64,000 bases of DNA from Candidatus Promineofilum glycogenicum (GCA_016707605.1 JADJHJ010000003.1:606191-670190), one strand, 5' to 3'. Counted from the stretch's first letter, positions 35,012 through 44,065 are shown. Notes: generated from the sequence alone by a model not told the origin. Made by a program: numbers and translations.

Positions 35012-35998
35012 TCTCTCTTGATCCGATACGGGCGGTTGGGCCAGCCGGGCATAGGCGCGGGCCAGCCAGCCGTTCGACCAGCCCAGCAACTTCGACTCGG
35101 CCACGATGCGGCCGATTTCGGTCCGGGTCATCTTGGCTTCGCTGCGCAGGACGTTGGGATTGTTGCGGCTGAGGGCCAGCGTGCGCGCGGCGAAGAGGAA
35201 CGGCCAGATGAGGGCCAGCCGCAAGCTGTGCTCCGAGCGTGGGAAGGTGGTGATGTAGTTCAGGCCGCTGGCCAGGTGGCGGTCGGCCTTGTCGGCCAGC
35301 AGGGCGACGACGGCCAGCGCTTGCGGTTCGCTCGCCGGCTCCAGCAGCGTCGCCCGCGTCAGGCCCATCCTGGACAGGTAAGTTTGGGGCACGAACACCC
35401 AGCCGCGCTCATAGTCCTTGCGAATGCCGCGGACGACGTTGACCGTTTGCAGCGCCAGACCGCACTCGCGCGACAGGGGCATGAGCATCTCGCGCCGATC
35501 CATGATCGCCGGCGAATAGAGGGCGAACAGGTCGGTCACCAGATAGCCGACGCGGCCGGCGACTTCGTGCATGTAGTCGTCGAGGGCGGCCTCGTCCTCA
35601 ACATACGGGCCGTGCTGTTGCCAGCGGGCCATGCCGCACGTCGTGGCGTGGACGTGAGCCACGATCGGCGCCTGGAAAGGCGCGGGCAGGGCGCGCAACC
35701 AGTCGAGCACCTGCGTCGTCTCGCGGATGACTTCCACTTCCGGGTCGGTGGCGTCCAGATCATCCACGCGACGGGCCAGCCGCTCGGCCGGAATGCGCCC
35801 CTCCAGCACGGCCGCCCACTCCTCCAGCAGAGCGATCTTGCGCTCCGGCGGCATGGCCTCGTGGTCTTCGATGCCGTCGGCGATGCGAAACATCAGGTAG
35901 GCGACGGAGACGGCGTCGCGCAACAGCGGCGGCAACTGTTCAATCGACAGCGCGAACGTCCGGCTGACCTGCCTGACCATGATATCGCGTTTCTGCAT
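34976..35998 (-). CDS. Phytoene/squalene synthase family protein
   Basis: The 340-residue trans-isoprenyl head-to-head synthase family protein is likely to join two farnesyl- or geranylgeranyl-diphosphates into squalene or a carotenoid precursor. The first Asp-rich motif is intact (RIADGIEDHEAM). The second, normally DxxxD after an NILR-like strand, reads NVVRGIRKDYERG: Gly replaces the first Asp, so magnesium binding there is altered. Other hallmarks are FALSIEQLPPLLRDA at the start and GWVFVPQTYL. With HMG-CoA reductase in the same window it suggests a mevalonate-to-isoprenoid route. The final residues come from a repeat element, so the native stop may have been displaced. Confidence 0.82.
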   Translation of the reverse strand: MQKRDIMVRQVSRTFALSIEQLPPLLRDAVSVAYLMFRIADGIEDHEAMPPERKIALLEEWAAVLEGRIPAERLARRVDDLDATDPEVEVIRETTQVLDWLRALPAPFQAPIVAHVHATTCGMARWQQHGPYVEDEAALDDYMHEVAGRVGYLVTDLFALYSPAIMDRREMLMPLSRECGLALQTVNVVRGIRKDYERGWVFVPQTYLSRMGLTRATLLEPASEPQALAVVALLADKADRHLASGLNYITTFPRSEHSLRLALIWPFLFAARTLALSRNNPNVLRSEAKMTRTEIGRIVAESKLLGWSNGWLARAYARLAQPPVSDQEREPQISQIPQIF

Positions 35999-36014
35999 AC
36001 GGCTTTTCCTCAGA

Positions 36015-36081
36015 AGAAACCACAGATTTCGCAGATTACACAGATTTATTCAGAGAGAAATCTGCGTAATCTGTGGTTTCT
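36015..36081. repeat. Hairpin element (CACAGATTTCGCAGATT words)
   Basis: Arms 36015-36037 and 36059-36081 (23 bp, one mismatch) flank a loop of 21 bp. It lies between the UbiB-like kinase and the phytoene/squalene-type synthase genes, both read on the minus strand. Confidence 0.85.
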
Positions 36082-36086
36082 TTCTC

Positions 36087-37781
36087 TTACAATCTTCGCC
36101 CGGAGCGCCAGATGGACCACAGCAGCCAGAGCGTCAGCACCATGACCGCGGCGAAACCGAGCACGGTGATCCACGTCAGCAGCCCCCACGGCCAGGTCAA
36201 ATCGAGGCTGGGCAGCAGCAGGGCCAGGCCGATGGTCAGCGAGCCGAGCAGGATGGCCTGGATGACGCGGTTGGCGACGGTGTTGACCTGACGAGCCAGC
36301 CTGTCGGTAGCCGGATCGACGATGCGCAACTCCAGTTGGCCGCGCTCGATGCGGCTTAGCAGCCGGCCGGTCTGGTTGGGCAGGTCGTTGATGAAGCCCG
36401 CCCAGCCGCCCAGGCTGCGCAGTGCATCCGGTCCCCAGCTAGTCGGCAGCGCCAGTTGAATCAGAAAGCGGCGCACGTAAGGGCCGGACACGTCGAATAC
36501 GTCGAAGTCCGGCGCGACCTGCTTGCCGACGCCCTCCATGACGACCAACGTCTTGATGAGCAGCCAGTAGTCGCTGGGCACGCGCAGGCGGTACTCGTAG
36601 ATGATGGGCTGGATTTCGGCCAGTAGCTCGCTGGCCGAGATGTCCTTGAGAGGCAACCCCTTGTAGCGCCGCAGCAGCCGCCGCAGATCGCGCTCCAGGC
36701 CGATCTCGTCCACGGTCGGGTCGGCGATGCCCATGCGGATGAGCTGGCTGACGGCCGAGGGCGCGTCGAACTGGATGATGGCGATGTAGAGGCGGATGAG
36801 GTTGGCCTTGTCGCGCTCGTCCAGAAAGCCGACCGTGCCGAAGTCGATCAGGCCGATGACTTCGCCGGGCAGGATGAGCATGTTGCCGGGGTGGGGGTCG
36901 GCGTGGAAGAAGCCGTCGTCCAGCACTTCCTTGATGATGAGGCGCGAGGCGTGCATGGCGATGCGGTGGCGGTCGAGGCCGGCGGCGTCGAGGGCGGCCA
37001 GATCGTCGATCTTGATGCCGCGCAGCCGCTCCTGCACCATCAGGCGGCGCGTCGTAAGTTCCCAGTAGACGCGCGGCACGTAGATGTACTCTTCGTCCGC
37101 GAAGTTCTCGCGGAAGCGGTCGGCGTTGCGCCCCTCGCGGCGATAGTCCAGCTCTTCGCGCAGGGCGTTGGCGAACTCTTCGGCCATCTCCACCGGGTCG
37201 AAGGGCATGAAGCCGGGCAGCCGCTCGCGCACCAGGTGGGCGATGTCGCTGAGGATGTGGAGGTCGGTGTCGATCAGGCGCTCGACGCCCGGCCGCTGCA
37301 CCTTGACCACCACGTGCGTGCCGTCGGGCAGCAGCGCCGGGTAGACCTGGGCCAGCGAGGCCGAGGCGATGGGCGTGGGGTCGAAGGCGGCGAAGATCTC
37401 CGGCAGCGGCCGGCCCAACTCAGCCTCGATCAGCGGTAGGATCGTCTCCCACGGGTCGGGCGGCACGTTGTCCTGCAAGTTGTTCAACTCGGCCAGCACC
37501 GCCGGCGGCAGGATTTCCGGCCGCGTGCTGGCGATCTGGCCCAGCTTGATGAACGTCGGGCCAAGCTCCTCCAGCGCCAGCCGCAGGCGCACCGCCGGGG
37601 GCACGCGCTCCGACTCCTCGACGCCGCGCCGCAGCAACCGGCGCGGGATGTTGAGCCGGTCGGCCAGCCCCAGTTGGGCCAGCACCGCGCCAAAGCCGTG
37701 GCGAGCCATCACCTCGGCGATGCGGCGATAGCGCGCCAGATGGCGCGGGCGCAGGCGGAACAGGATCGAGTCTCTGAGCAA
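36087..37781 (-). CDS. ABC1/UbiB/ADCK family atypical kinase
   Basis: Atypical protein kinase-like ATPase linked to ubiquinone or prenyl-lipid homeostasis. The 564-residue protein has the KxGQ motif (PTFIKLGQIASTRPE), the Ala-rich ATP loop (ASASLAQVY), HADPHPGNMLIL as catalytic loop, LIDFGTVGFL as DFG-equivalent, and two C-terminal membrane segments (about 490-560). I favour the TTG at 37781, which has ACGAGG seven bases upstream and starts LLRDSILFRLRPRHLARY; a GTG start 63 bp further upstream is the alternative. Placement next to a prenyl-synthase gene fits a lipid role. Confidence 0.88.
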   Translation of the reverse strand: MLRDSILFRLRPRHLARYRRIAEVMARHGFGAVLAQLGLADRLNIPRRLLRRGVEESERVPPAVRLRLALEELGPTFIKLGQIASTRPEILPPAVLAELNNLQDNVPPDPWETILPLIEAELGRPLPEIFAAFDPTPIASASLAQVYPALLPDGTHVVVKVQRPGVERLIDTDLHILSDIAHLVRERLPGFMPFDPVEMAEEFANALREELDYRREGRNADRFRENFADEEYIYVPRVYWELTTRRLMVQERLRGIKIDDLAALDAAGLDRHRIAMHASRLIIKEVLDDGFFHADPHPGNMLILPGEVIGLIDFGTVGFLDERDKANLIRLYIAIIQFDAPSAVSQLIRMGIADPTVDEIGLERDLRRLLRRYKGLPLKDISASELLAEIQPIIYEYRLRVPSDYWLLIKTLVVMEGVGKQVAPDFDVFDVSGPYVRRFLIQLALPTSWGPDALRSLGGWAGFINDLPNQTGRLLSRIERGQLELRIVDPATDRLARQVNTVANRVIQAILLGSLTIGLALLLPSLDLTWPWGLLTWITVLGFAAVMVLTLWLLWSIWRSGRRL

Positions 37782-37855
37782 CGGACAGCCTCGTGCAATC
37801 TCGGGACGGCATGAATGATAGCCTACCCGATGGGCAGACACCACCGGTGGGCCAA

Positions 37856-37920
37856 TGTAGGGCGATTTGGTAAATCGCCCGCCCTACGACGGCGAAGAGG
37901 TGGGTTGCCAACCCGCCCTA
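37856..37920. repeat. Hairpin element (GGCGATTTGGTAAATCGCC and GGGTTGCCAACCC)
   Basis: Two adjacent small palindromes, bordered by GTAGGGCG/CGCCCTAC. The ALDH stop codon TAG (37918-37920, minus strand) is the right edge of the element. The GGCGATTT word recurs inside the S9 peptidase gene at about 61431-61455. Confidence 0.85.
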
Positions 37921-39444
37921 CAAACCTTCGAAGACGATGCCCTGAGCCAGCGGCAGATCCTTGCTCCAGTTGATGGTGTTCGTCTGCCGGCGCATATAGG
38001 CCTTCCAGGCGTCGGAGCCGGACTCGCGGCCGCCGCCCGTCTCCTTCTCGCCGCCGAACGCGCCGCCGATCTCCGCCCCCGACGTGCCGATGTTGACGTT
38101 GGCGATGCCGCAGTCGGAACCGGTGGCCGCCAGGAACGCCTCGGCGGTGCGGACGCTGTCGGTGAAGATGGCGCTGGAGAGGCCCTGCGGCACGTCGTTG
38201 TGCAGGCGAATGGCCTCGTCGAGGGTGTCGTATTCGAGGACGTAGAGGATGGGCGCGAACGTCTCGCGGCGGACGACGGCCGTCTGGGCCGGCATACGGA
38301 TGAGCGTCGGCTCCACGAACTGCGGGCCGACGTCGGGCCGCGCCTGGCCGCCGAAGAGCACCTCGCCGCCGTCGGCCACGGCCTGGGCCACGGCCGCGGC
38401 CATGCCGCCCACGGCCGCGTCCGTCACCAGCGGCCCCAGCAGCGTGCCCGCGGCCAGCGGGTCGCCGGGGCGAATCTGGGCGTAGGCGCGAGTCAGGCGG
38501 GCAATGAGTTCGCCGGCCACCGGGCGCTCGACAATGATGCGCCGCGTGGAGGTGCAGCGCTGCCCGGCCGTGCCCACCGCGCCGAAGACGATGGCCCGCG
38601 TCGCCAGGTCGAGGTCGGCGTCGGCGGCGACGACGATGGCGTTGTTGCCGCCCAGTTCCAGGATGGTGCGGCCGAGGCGGGCGGCCACGGCCTGAGCCAC
38701 GGCCCGCCCGGTGGCCGTGGAGCCGGTGAAGGAGATGAGCGGCAGCCGCTCGTCGGCCACCAGTTGGCGGCCCACGTCCGGGCCACCCACGGCCAGGGTG
38801 AAGACGCCGCTCAGCCCGTGGTCGGCCATGACGCGATTGGCGATGTGTTGCATGGCCACGGCCGTCAGCGGCGTCAGCTCCGACGGCTTCCAGACGACGG
38901 TGTCGCCGCAGACGGCAGCGATGGCTGCGTTCCACGACCAGACGGCGATGGGGAAGTTGAAGGCGGTGATGACGCCGATGGGGCCGAGGGGGTGCCACTG
39001 CTCGGCCATGCGGTGGCCCGGCCGCTCGCTGGGCATGGTCAGCCCGTAGAGCTGGCGCGACAGGCCGACGGCGAAGTCGCAGATGTCGATCATCTCCTGC
39101 ACTTCGCCGATGCCCTCGGCGCGAATCTTGCCCATCTCCAGGGTGATGAGTTCGCCCAGCGGCTCCAGCGATTCGCGCACGGCCGCGCCCAGATCGCGCA
39201 CGACCAGGCCGCGGCGCGGCGCGGGCAGTTGCCGCCACGCCTCGAAGCCGGCCCGCGCGGCAGCGATGACCTTTTCGACCGCCTCTGGCGTAGCCGGGAC
39301 GACTTGCGCCAGCGGTTCGGCCGTCGTCGGGTTGAGCGAGACGAGCGGCGGCGCGCCGCTGTCGAGCCAGCCGTCGGGGCCGGTGCAGACGCCGGGGTTG
39401 ACTGATCGGATGTTGAGGCGTTCGAGAAGGGATTGGGTGTTCAT
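37918..39444 (-). CDS. Aldehyde dehydrogenase family 7 (antiquitin-like, 2-aminoadipate semialdehyde type)
   Basis: The 508-residue NAD-dependent enzyme probably oxidises L-2-aminoadipate 6-semialdehyde in lysine catabolism. Family 7 hallmarks are ELGGNNAIVVAADADL with the general-base Glu and GTAGQRCTSTRR with nucleophilic Cys. NVNIGTSGAEIGGAFGGEKE and the ending SDAWKAYMRRQTNTINWSKD are also typical of the antiquitin group. The start MNTQSLLERLNIRS has AGGA nearby; a longer frame upstream covers a repeat-rich gap and is rejected. No other lysine-degradation gene is adjacent, so the pathway is inferred only from the family. Confidence 0.9.
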   Translation of the reverse strand: MNTQSLLERLNIRSVNPGVCTGPDGWLDSGAPPLVSLNPTTAEPLAQVVPATPEAVEKVIAAARAGFEAWRQLPAPRRGLVVRDLGAAVRESLEPLGELITLEMGKIRAEGIGEVQEMIDICDFAVGLSRQLYGLTMPSERPGHRMAEQWHPLGPIGVITAFNFPIAVWSWNAAIAAVCGDTVVWKPSELTPLTAVAMQHIANRVMADHGLSGVFTLAVGGPDVGRQLVADERLPLISFTGSTATGRAVAQAVAARLGRTILELGGNNAIVVAADADLDLATRAIVFGAVGTAGQRCTSTRRIIVERPVAGELIARLTRAYAQIRPGDPLAAGTLLGPLVTDAAVGGMAAAVAQAVADGGEVLFGGQARPDVGPQFVEPTLIRMPAQTAVVRRETFAPILYVLEYDTLDEAIRLHNDVPQGLSSAIFTDSVRTAEAFLAATGSDCGIANVNIGTSGAEIGGAFGGEKETGGGRESGSDAWKAYMRRQTNTINWSKDLPLAQGIVFEGL

Positions 39445-39746
39445 AGTTATCCTGTTAATATAGGCGTGCGTAGGGGCGGGACAATCGGCGCAAAACACCT
39501 TGTTCAAGGGAGGTGGGGGGGGGTTGGTTGGCCCGGTTTGGGGGAATGGTGTCCCTGCCGCTGCATGACGCGGGATACCACCCCCGCAGGGGGAGACAAT
39601 GCGGCATCTACAACGTTCTGCAAGACAAATGGGGGGGGGGCCCTGGCCCCTGCCCCCGCGGAGGGGTGCAAGCGAATAACGCAACAATTTGCCGTTGTTG
39701 ATTCCTGAGGCAATTATAGGGAGTGGGCCGCAGCCCGCCAAAACGC
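39445..39746. other. Divergent gap between ALDH7 and APH-like genes, G-runs and half hairpins
   Basis: About 300 bp with no gene. It holds a partial GCGGGATACC word family copy (39567-39600), a GCCCCTGCCCCCGCGGAGGGG palindrome-like stretch, and poly-G runs of 9-11 bases (39516-39525, 39630-39641). The G-runs could be real or base-calling errors like the larger tract at 53750. Confidence 0.5.
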
Positions 39747-40736
39747 ATGACAACACCACTCCTGCCCGCCATCCGCGATTGGGCCGACTGGTCGGCCATC
39801 TTCACCGATGCCGACCTGTGGCGGCCGGCCATCGCGCGGCTGTGGACGGAAGAGCCATCGTTGGCGGCGCGCACCGGCGTGGCCCGCGTGGCCTCGCTGA
39901 CCGCCGGCTTCCCCGGCACGTGTGCCGTGTTCATCGTCAACGAGGCGGCGGTCATCAAGCTCTTCCCGCCCATGGTGGCCGGCGACTTCGCGCGCGAGCG
40001 GGCCGTCTATCGGCTGCTGCAAGGTCGCCTGCCGGAGATGCCGCGCTTGCTGGCCGATGGCGTGCTGCGCGACCGGATCGACTGGCCCTATCTGGTGACT
40101 TCGTTCCTGCCCGGCGCGGCCTGGCGCGACGCGCGGGCGGCCATGCCCCGCAAGCAGCAGTTGGCCGTCGCCCACACGCTGGGCGAGCGCGTCCGGTGCG
40201 TCCACGACACACCCATCCGGCCCGGCCTCGGCTGGCCGCCGGTGGACGCCTGGCCGCGCCTCGTGGCCACGCGCCTGGCCGAAGCCCCGGCGGCGTTGCG
40301 GGCTATGCTGCCCGAACGGGTCGCATCCGAGGCCGAGGCGCTGCTGCCGGAGACGGATTGGTTCGCCAGCGAGCCGCGGCTGCTGCACGCCGACCTGACT
40401 CAGGATCACGCGCTGGTATCGCGCCAGGGCGACGAGTGGCGGTTGACGGGGCTGATCGACTGGGCCGACGCGGAGGTGGGCGACCCGACCTACGAATGGG
40501 TGGCGCTCTTCTTCGGCTTCTGTGGGCAAGACGCGGCGCTCTTGCGCGCCTTTCTGACCGGCTATGATCCCGATGGCGCGGCCGGGTTGCCCGACCGCCG
40601 CCGGCTGCTGGCCTGCACCCTACTCCACCGCTTCGGCGCGCACATCATCGCCGGCGTCCTGCCCGACGACGCCCGGCGCGAGCTGTCCGGCCTCGATGAG
40701 CTGGCCGGGCGGCTCTTCCCCGGCTTCGACGGCTGA
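39747..40736 (+). CDS. APH-like phosphotransferase family protein
   Basis: The 329-residue protein is of the aminoglycoside/choline kinase (APH) type. Catalytic and metal sites are seen as LLHADLTQDHALV (Brenner-like HxDLxxxH, Asn replaced by His) and GLIDWADAEVGDPTYEW (DFG-equivalent). Substrates of this family vary from antibiotics to homoserine, choline or small metabolites, so resistance should not be assumed. The start Met at 39747 lacks an obvious ribosome site; a GTG at 39723 is possible. Its 3' end overlaps the convergent EamA gene by 117 bp. Confidence 0.82.
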   Translation: MTTPLLPAIRDWADWSAIFTDADLWRPAIARLWTEEPSLAARTGVARVASLTAGFPGTCAVFIVNEAAVIKLFPPMVAGDFARERAVYRLLQGRLPEMPRLLADGVLRDRIDWPYLVTSFLPGAAWRDARAAMPRKQQLAVAHTLGERVRCVHDTPIRPGLGWPPVDAWPRLVATRLAEAPAALRAMLPERVASEAEALLPETDWFASEPRLLHADLTQDHALVSRQGDEWRLTGLIDWADAEVGDPTYEWVALFFGFCGQDAALLRAFLTGYDPDGAAGLPDRRRLLACTLLHRFGAHIIAGVLPDDARRELSGLDELAGRLFPGFDG

Positions 40737-41645
40737 CGCAGTGGGGCGGGTCAGGTCAGTGCGGCTGCGGTGGACGACGTAGATGCCGGCCAGCACCGCC
40801 GCCCCGCCAATGATCTGCACCGCCGAGAGCTGTTCGCCCAGGATGGGCACGGCCAGCAGCCCGGTCAGCACCGGCTGGAGCAGCAGTGTGGGCGAGACGA
40901 GCGACGCCGGCAGATAGCCCAGAGCGTAGGCCACAGCCATTTGCCCGCCCACCTGGACGAACAGACCCAGGGCGATGAGGTAGAGGTAGGCGCGCGGCGA
41001 GTAGCCGGTCAGCGGCTGGCCCAGGACGCGGGCGATGAGGGCCAGGGCCACGGCCGAGCCGGCGGCCGACAGCCAGAACGAGGTCAGCGTGTTGAGCCGC
41101 TGCCGGCTGCGCTGGACGACAAGGAAGTAGCCGCCGTAGAACATGCCCGACAGGATGCCAAAGAAGGTGCCCAGGCCGACGTCGTTGAGCGCGTCCACCC
41201 CTAGAATGACCGCCGCGCCGCCGATGGCCACCGCCAGCCCGACCCAGAAGAGGCGGCCCGGCCGTTCGCCGAAAAACAACATCGCCCCCAGGCCGACCCA
41301 GATGGGCGCGGTGTTGCCCATCAGCGTCGGGTTCGTCGCCCCGCTGATGAGGATGCCGGTGTTCCAGAAGAACAGGTCGCCGGCGAAGAACAGCCCGGCC
41401 AGGATGGCGATGAGCGTCTCGCGGCGGGCGGGGCGGCCGTCGCGGGCAATGCCGCGGCCGAAGGGCACGACGAGCAAGGCCGTGGCCACGCCCATGCGGT
41501 AGAAGCCGGCCACCGCCCCCGGCGCGCCGGCCAAACTGACGAAGATGCCGGAGAAGGCCATGCCCAACAGCCCCAGCAGCAGGACGACGTAGGCGCGGGT
41601 GTGGGCCGGGGGACGGCCGGGCGGGCGGGCGGGGGTGTGTTCCAT
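40620..41645 (-). CDS. EamA/DMT-type transporter
   Basis: The 341-residue protein has ten hydrophobic segments in two five-helix halves, each with the EamA pattern (e.g. NTAPIWVGLGAMLFFGERP, LLQPVLTGLLAVPILGEQLS). This marks the drug/metabolite transporter superfamily; substrates are unknown. The membrane domain ends near residue 300. The remaining 40 or so residues (TASAVEAGEEPPGQL ...) are antisense to the APH-like gene and have no family counterpart, so the native stop may have been lost. Confidence 0.85.
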   Translation of the reverse strand: MEHTPARPPGRPPAHTRAYVVLLLGLLGMAFSGIFVSLAGAPGAVAGFYRMGVATALLVVPFGRGIARDGRPARRETLIAILAGLFFAGDLFFWNTGILISGATNPTLMGNTAPIWVGLGAMLFFGERPGRLFWVGLAVAIGGAAVILGVDALNDVGLGTFFGILSGMFYGGYFLVVQRSRQRLNTLTSFWLSAAGSAVALALIARVLGQPLTGYSPRAYLYLIALGLFVQVGGQMAVAYALGYLPASLVSPTLLLQPVLTGLLAVPILGEQLSAVQIIGGAAVLAGIYVVHRSRTDLTRPTASAVEAGEEPPGQLIEAGQLAPGVVGQDAGDDVRAEAVE

Positions 41646-41727
41646 AGCGGTCTCCGTTAGGACAAACGGCGCGGGGCCGGGATTGGACTTATACCGCAGG
41701 CGGGTGCGACGGGCAACCGGTAGGTAT

Positions 41728-41868
41728 AGAATTCAACGCCAAGGCGCAAAGACGCAGAGACGCCAGGGGAATATGATTTCAACGAATGTCCATCGGATGC
41801 TTGGTGCAAGCTGTTATAATGTGCATCGAGCAAAGCAATCTGGGTAATCTGCGAAATCTGTGGTTACT
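41728..41868. repeat. Two unpaired hairpin-arm remnants upstream of the SDR gene
   Basis: CGCCAAGGCGCAAAGACGCAGAGACGCC words at about 41735-41770 and the CACAGATT-family arm GTAATCTGCGAAATCTGTGG at 41845-41864. Neither has its partner arm, so they look like eroded or half elements. The SDR ATG follows. Confidence 0.6.
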
Positions 41869-41886
41869 CTCTTAGTGAGGGAGACG

Positions 41887-42618
41887 ATGGGCGAACTACT
41901 GAAGGGCAAAGTAGCCGTAGTGACCGGGGCCAGCCGGGGCATCGGCGAGGCCACGGCGCTGACGCTGGCTCAGGCCGGGGCCGACGTGGTGGTGACGGCG
42001 CGAACGGGGGACGAGTTGGCTGCGCTGGCCGAGCGGCTGGCGCGGATGGACGTGGCGGCGCTGCCGGTGGCCGCCGACCTGACCCGCGAAGAGGACGTGG
42101 CCCGGCTGCGCGAGGCGACGCTGGCGCGCTTCGGCCGGGCCGACATCCTGGTCAACAACGCCGGCGTCGGCAAGTATGGGCCGCTCAGTGCTCTATCGGC
42201 GGCCGACTACGACTGGATGATGAACACCAACATGCGCAGCAGCTTCCTGTGCACCTCGGCCTTCCTGCCGGGGATGCTGGAGCGGCGGCAGGGCTGGGTG
42301 GTCTTCGTCTCGTCCGTGGCCGGGCTGAAGGGGCTGCCCAACGAAAGCGTCTACTGCGCCACCAAGTTCGCCCAGATGGGCTTCGCCCAGGCGCTCGACT
42401 ACGAGACGCGCGAGCAGGGGGTCAAGGTCAGCGTCGTCGCCCCCGGCGGCGTGGGCACGCACTTCGCCTTTGGCACCGGTCGCACGCCCGGCGACCCGTC
42501 GCTCGAGGCGATGATGGACGCCAAGGACGTGGCCGAGGCCGTCCTCTTCGCCGTGACCCAGCCGCCGAAGGTGCGCGTGTTCCTGATTGGGATGCGGCCG
42601 ATGTCGGAGCCACTTTAG
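41887..42618 (+). CDS. Short-chain dehydrogenase/reductase
   Basis: Classical SDR of 243 residues. It has the cofactor motif TGASRGIGEATAL, NNAGVGKYG, and the catalytic Ser and YxxxK in SSVAGLKGLPNESVYCATK. NADP preference is suggested by Arg after the Gly motif (TGASRGIG and VTARTGDELA). The substrate is not predictable. The start MGELLKGKVAVVTGAS is preceded by GAGGGAGA; a longer frame with nine extra codons also exists. The TAG stop merges with the next repeat element. Confidence 0.9.
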   Translation: MGELLKGKVAVVTGASRGIGEATALTLAQAGADVVVTARTGDELAALAERLARMDVAALPVAADLTREEDVARLREATLARFGRADILVNNAGVGKYGPLSALSAADYDWMMNTNMRSSFLCTSAFLPGMLERRQGWVVFVSSVAGLKGLPNESVYCATKFAQMGFAQALDYETREQGVKVSVVAPGGVGTHFAFGTGRTPGDPSLEAMMDAKDVAEAVLFAVTQPPKVRVFLIGMRPMSEPL

Positions 42619-42722
42619 GCCGACCGCCGACGGCTGACGGCCGACCGCCGCAAGAAGGAAGTGCGCGGGTGGTTGGCTCCTCAGGTTTCTGGCTGCGGTC
42701 GGCGGTCGGTGGTCGGCGGTCA
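42616..42722. repeat. Hairpin element (GGCCGACCGCCGAC words)
   Basis: Left words GGCCGACCGCCGACGGCTGACGG and right words GCGGTCGGCGGTCGGTGGTCGG are reverse complements. The element begins with the TAG stop of the SDR gene. Confidence 0.75.
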
Positions 42723-42739
42723 TAACAGGAGTAGCGACC

Positions 42740-43198
42740 ATGCAACAACTATTCAGCGACATGCAGGAGCGATTCGAGACGTTGTACAGGGCCATCGAGG
42801 CGGCCGTGGCCGATTTGCCGGCCGAGGCGCTGGACTGGAAGCCGGCGCCGGACATGAACTCGGTCACCGTGCTGCTGACCCACACCGCCGGGGCGCTGCG
42901 CTACTGGGTGGGCGACGTGGCCGGCGGCCGGCCGTCGGGGCGGGTGCGGGCGGCGGAGTTCGAGACGCGCGACGTGGACGCGGCCGAACTGATGGGGCGG
43001 CTGCGGGCGGCGGTCGATTTCGCCGGTGAGGTGCTGGGCGAGTTGGACCCGGCCGGCCTGGGCGAGACGCGCACAATGGGCCAGAAGGACGAAACCCATA
43101 GCGTCGGCTGGGCGCTGCTCCACGCCCTGGAGCACACGGGCATCCACACCGGCCATATCCAGATGACGCGCCAACTGTGGGACCAGCGGAATGAGTAG
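42740..43198 (+). CDS. DinB-superfamily protein
   Basis: The 152-residue four-helix bundle has the DinB-like histidines THTAGALRYWVGD and HALEHTGIHTGHIQMTRQLW, a plausible metal site (His x3). The family includes mycothiol/bacillithiol-dependent transferases and many unknowns. It is one of three DinB/ClbS-like genes in the window (also 17226-17876 and 44200-44706). Its product is soluble and cytoplasmic. Confidence 0.85.
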   Translation: MQQLFSDMQERFETLYRAIEAAVADLPAEALDWKPAPDMNSVTVLLTHTAGALRYWVGDVAGGRPSGRVRAAEFETRDVDAAELMGRLRAAVDFAGEVLGELDPAGLGETRTMGQKDETHSVGWALLHALEHTGIHTGHIQMTRQLWDQRNE

Positions 43199-43199
43199 A

Positions 43200-43256
43200 A
43201 GTAGAGAAGAGAGAAGAGGAACGGAGCGTCCCTCTGCGTTTCTCCGCGTTCCTCTT
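43200..43256. repeat. Hairpin element (AGGAACGGAG / CTCCGCGTTCCT words)
   Basis: The arms AGAGGAACG and CGTTCCTCT flank CGTCCCTCTGCGTTTCTC. It fills the short gap between the DinB and methyltransferase genes; TAG of the DinB gene is adjacent. Confidence 0.65.
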
Positions 43257-43269
43257 GACTGGAGAGCGT

Positions 43270-44058
43270 ATGTCAACTAACGACGCGGCGCGGCGGGCGT
43301 GGGAGGCGAACGCGGCCCATTGGGACGACTACATGGGCGCGGCGGGCAACGACTTTGTCAATTTACTCGTCTGGCCGGGGACGGCACGGCTGCTCGACGC
43401 GCGGCCGGGCGAGCGCGTGCTTGATGTGGCCTGCGGCAACGGGCTGTATGCGCTGCGGCTGGCTGAGTTGGGCGCGCGGGTGACGGCGTTCGACTTCGCC
43501 GCGCCGCTCATCGCCCGCGCCCGCGCCCGTTCGGCGGCCCAGGCCGGGCGCATCGCCTACCACGTTGTGGACGCGACCGACCTGGCCGCGCTGCTGGCGC
43601 TGGGCGAAGGGCAACACGACGCGGCGCTGTGCAACATGGCCCTGTTCGACATGGCCGATATCGCCCCGCTGGCCGCCGGGCTGGCGCGGCTGCTGCGGCC
43701 GGGCGGGCGCTTCGTCTTTTCGGTCATGCACCCCTGCTTCAACGGACTGCACGCCACGCACGTGGCCGAGGGGTACGACGACGGCCGGCGCTTCACGACG
43801 CGCTATGGCCTGCGCCTGTCGCGCTACCTGACGCCGTTCACGGCCGAGGGCATCGCCATCCGCGGCCAGCCGGAGCCGCAGCCGTACTTCCACCGGCCGT
43901 TGGGCGACTTGCTCATGCCGTTCCTGAGCGCCGGCTTTGTCCTCGACGCGCTGGAGGAGGCCGCCTTCCCGCCCGGCCACCAGCCGGAGAAGCAGACGTC
44001 ATGGAGCGGCAACTATAGCGAGTTCCCGCCGGTGTTGATTGCGCGACTGAGGCGGTAG
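43270..44058 (+). CDS. Class I SAM-dependent methyltransferase
   Basis: The 262-residue Rossmann methyltransferase has ERVLDVACGNGLYALRLAELGA (SAM loop), VTAFDFAAPLIARAR, and DAALCNMALFDMADIAPL. The C-terminal half contains FSVMHPCFNGLHATH, found in many UbiE/Methyltransf_11-type small-molecule methyltransferases. The substrate is unknown. The start MSTNDAARRAWEANA has GGAGA upstream; the five codons before it are not family-like. Confidence 0.88.
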   Translation: MSTNDAARRAWEANAAHWDDYMGAAGNDFVNLLVWPGTARLLDARPGERVLDVACGNGLYALRLAELGARVTAFDFAAPLIARARARSAAQAGRIAYHVVDATDLAALLALGEGQHDAALCNMALFDMADIAPLAAGLARLLRPGGRFVFSVMHPCFNGLHATHVAEGYDDGRRFTTRYGLRLSRYLTPFTAEGIAIRGQPEPQPYFHRPLGDLLMPFLSAGFVLDALEEAAFPPGHQPEKQTSWSGNYSEFPPVLIARLRR

Positions 44059-44065
44059 AAATGGA

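Noticed and set aside
39747..40736. Antibiotic resistance kinase
   Set aside because: The APH fold is shared with many metabolite kinases and there is no match to a known resistance enzyme, so resistance is not claimed.
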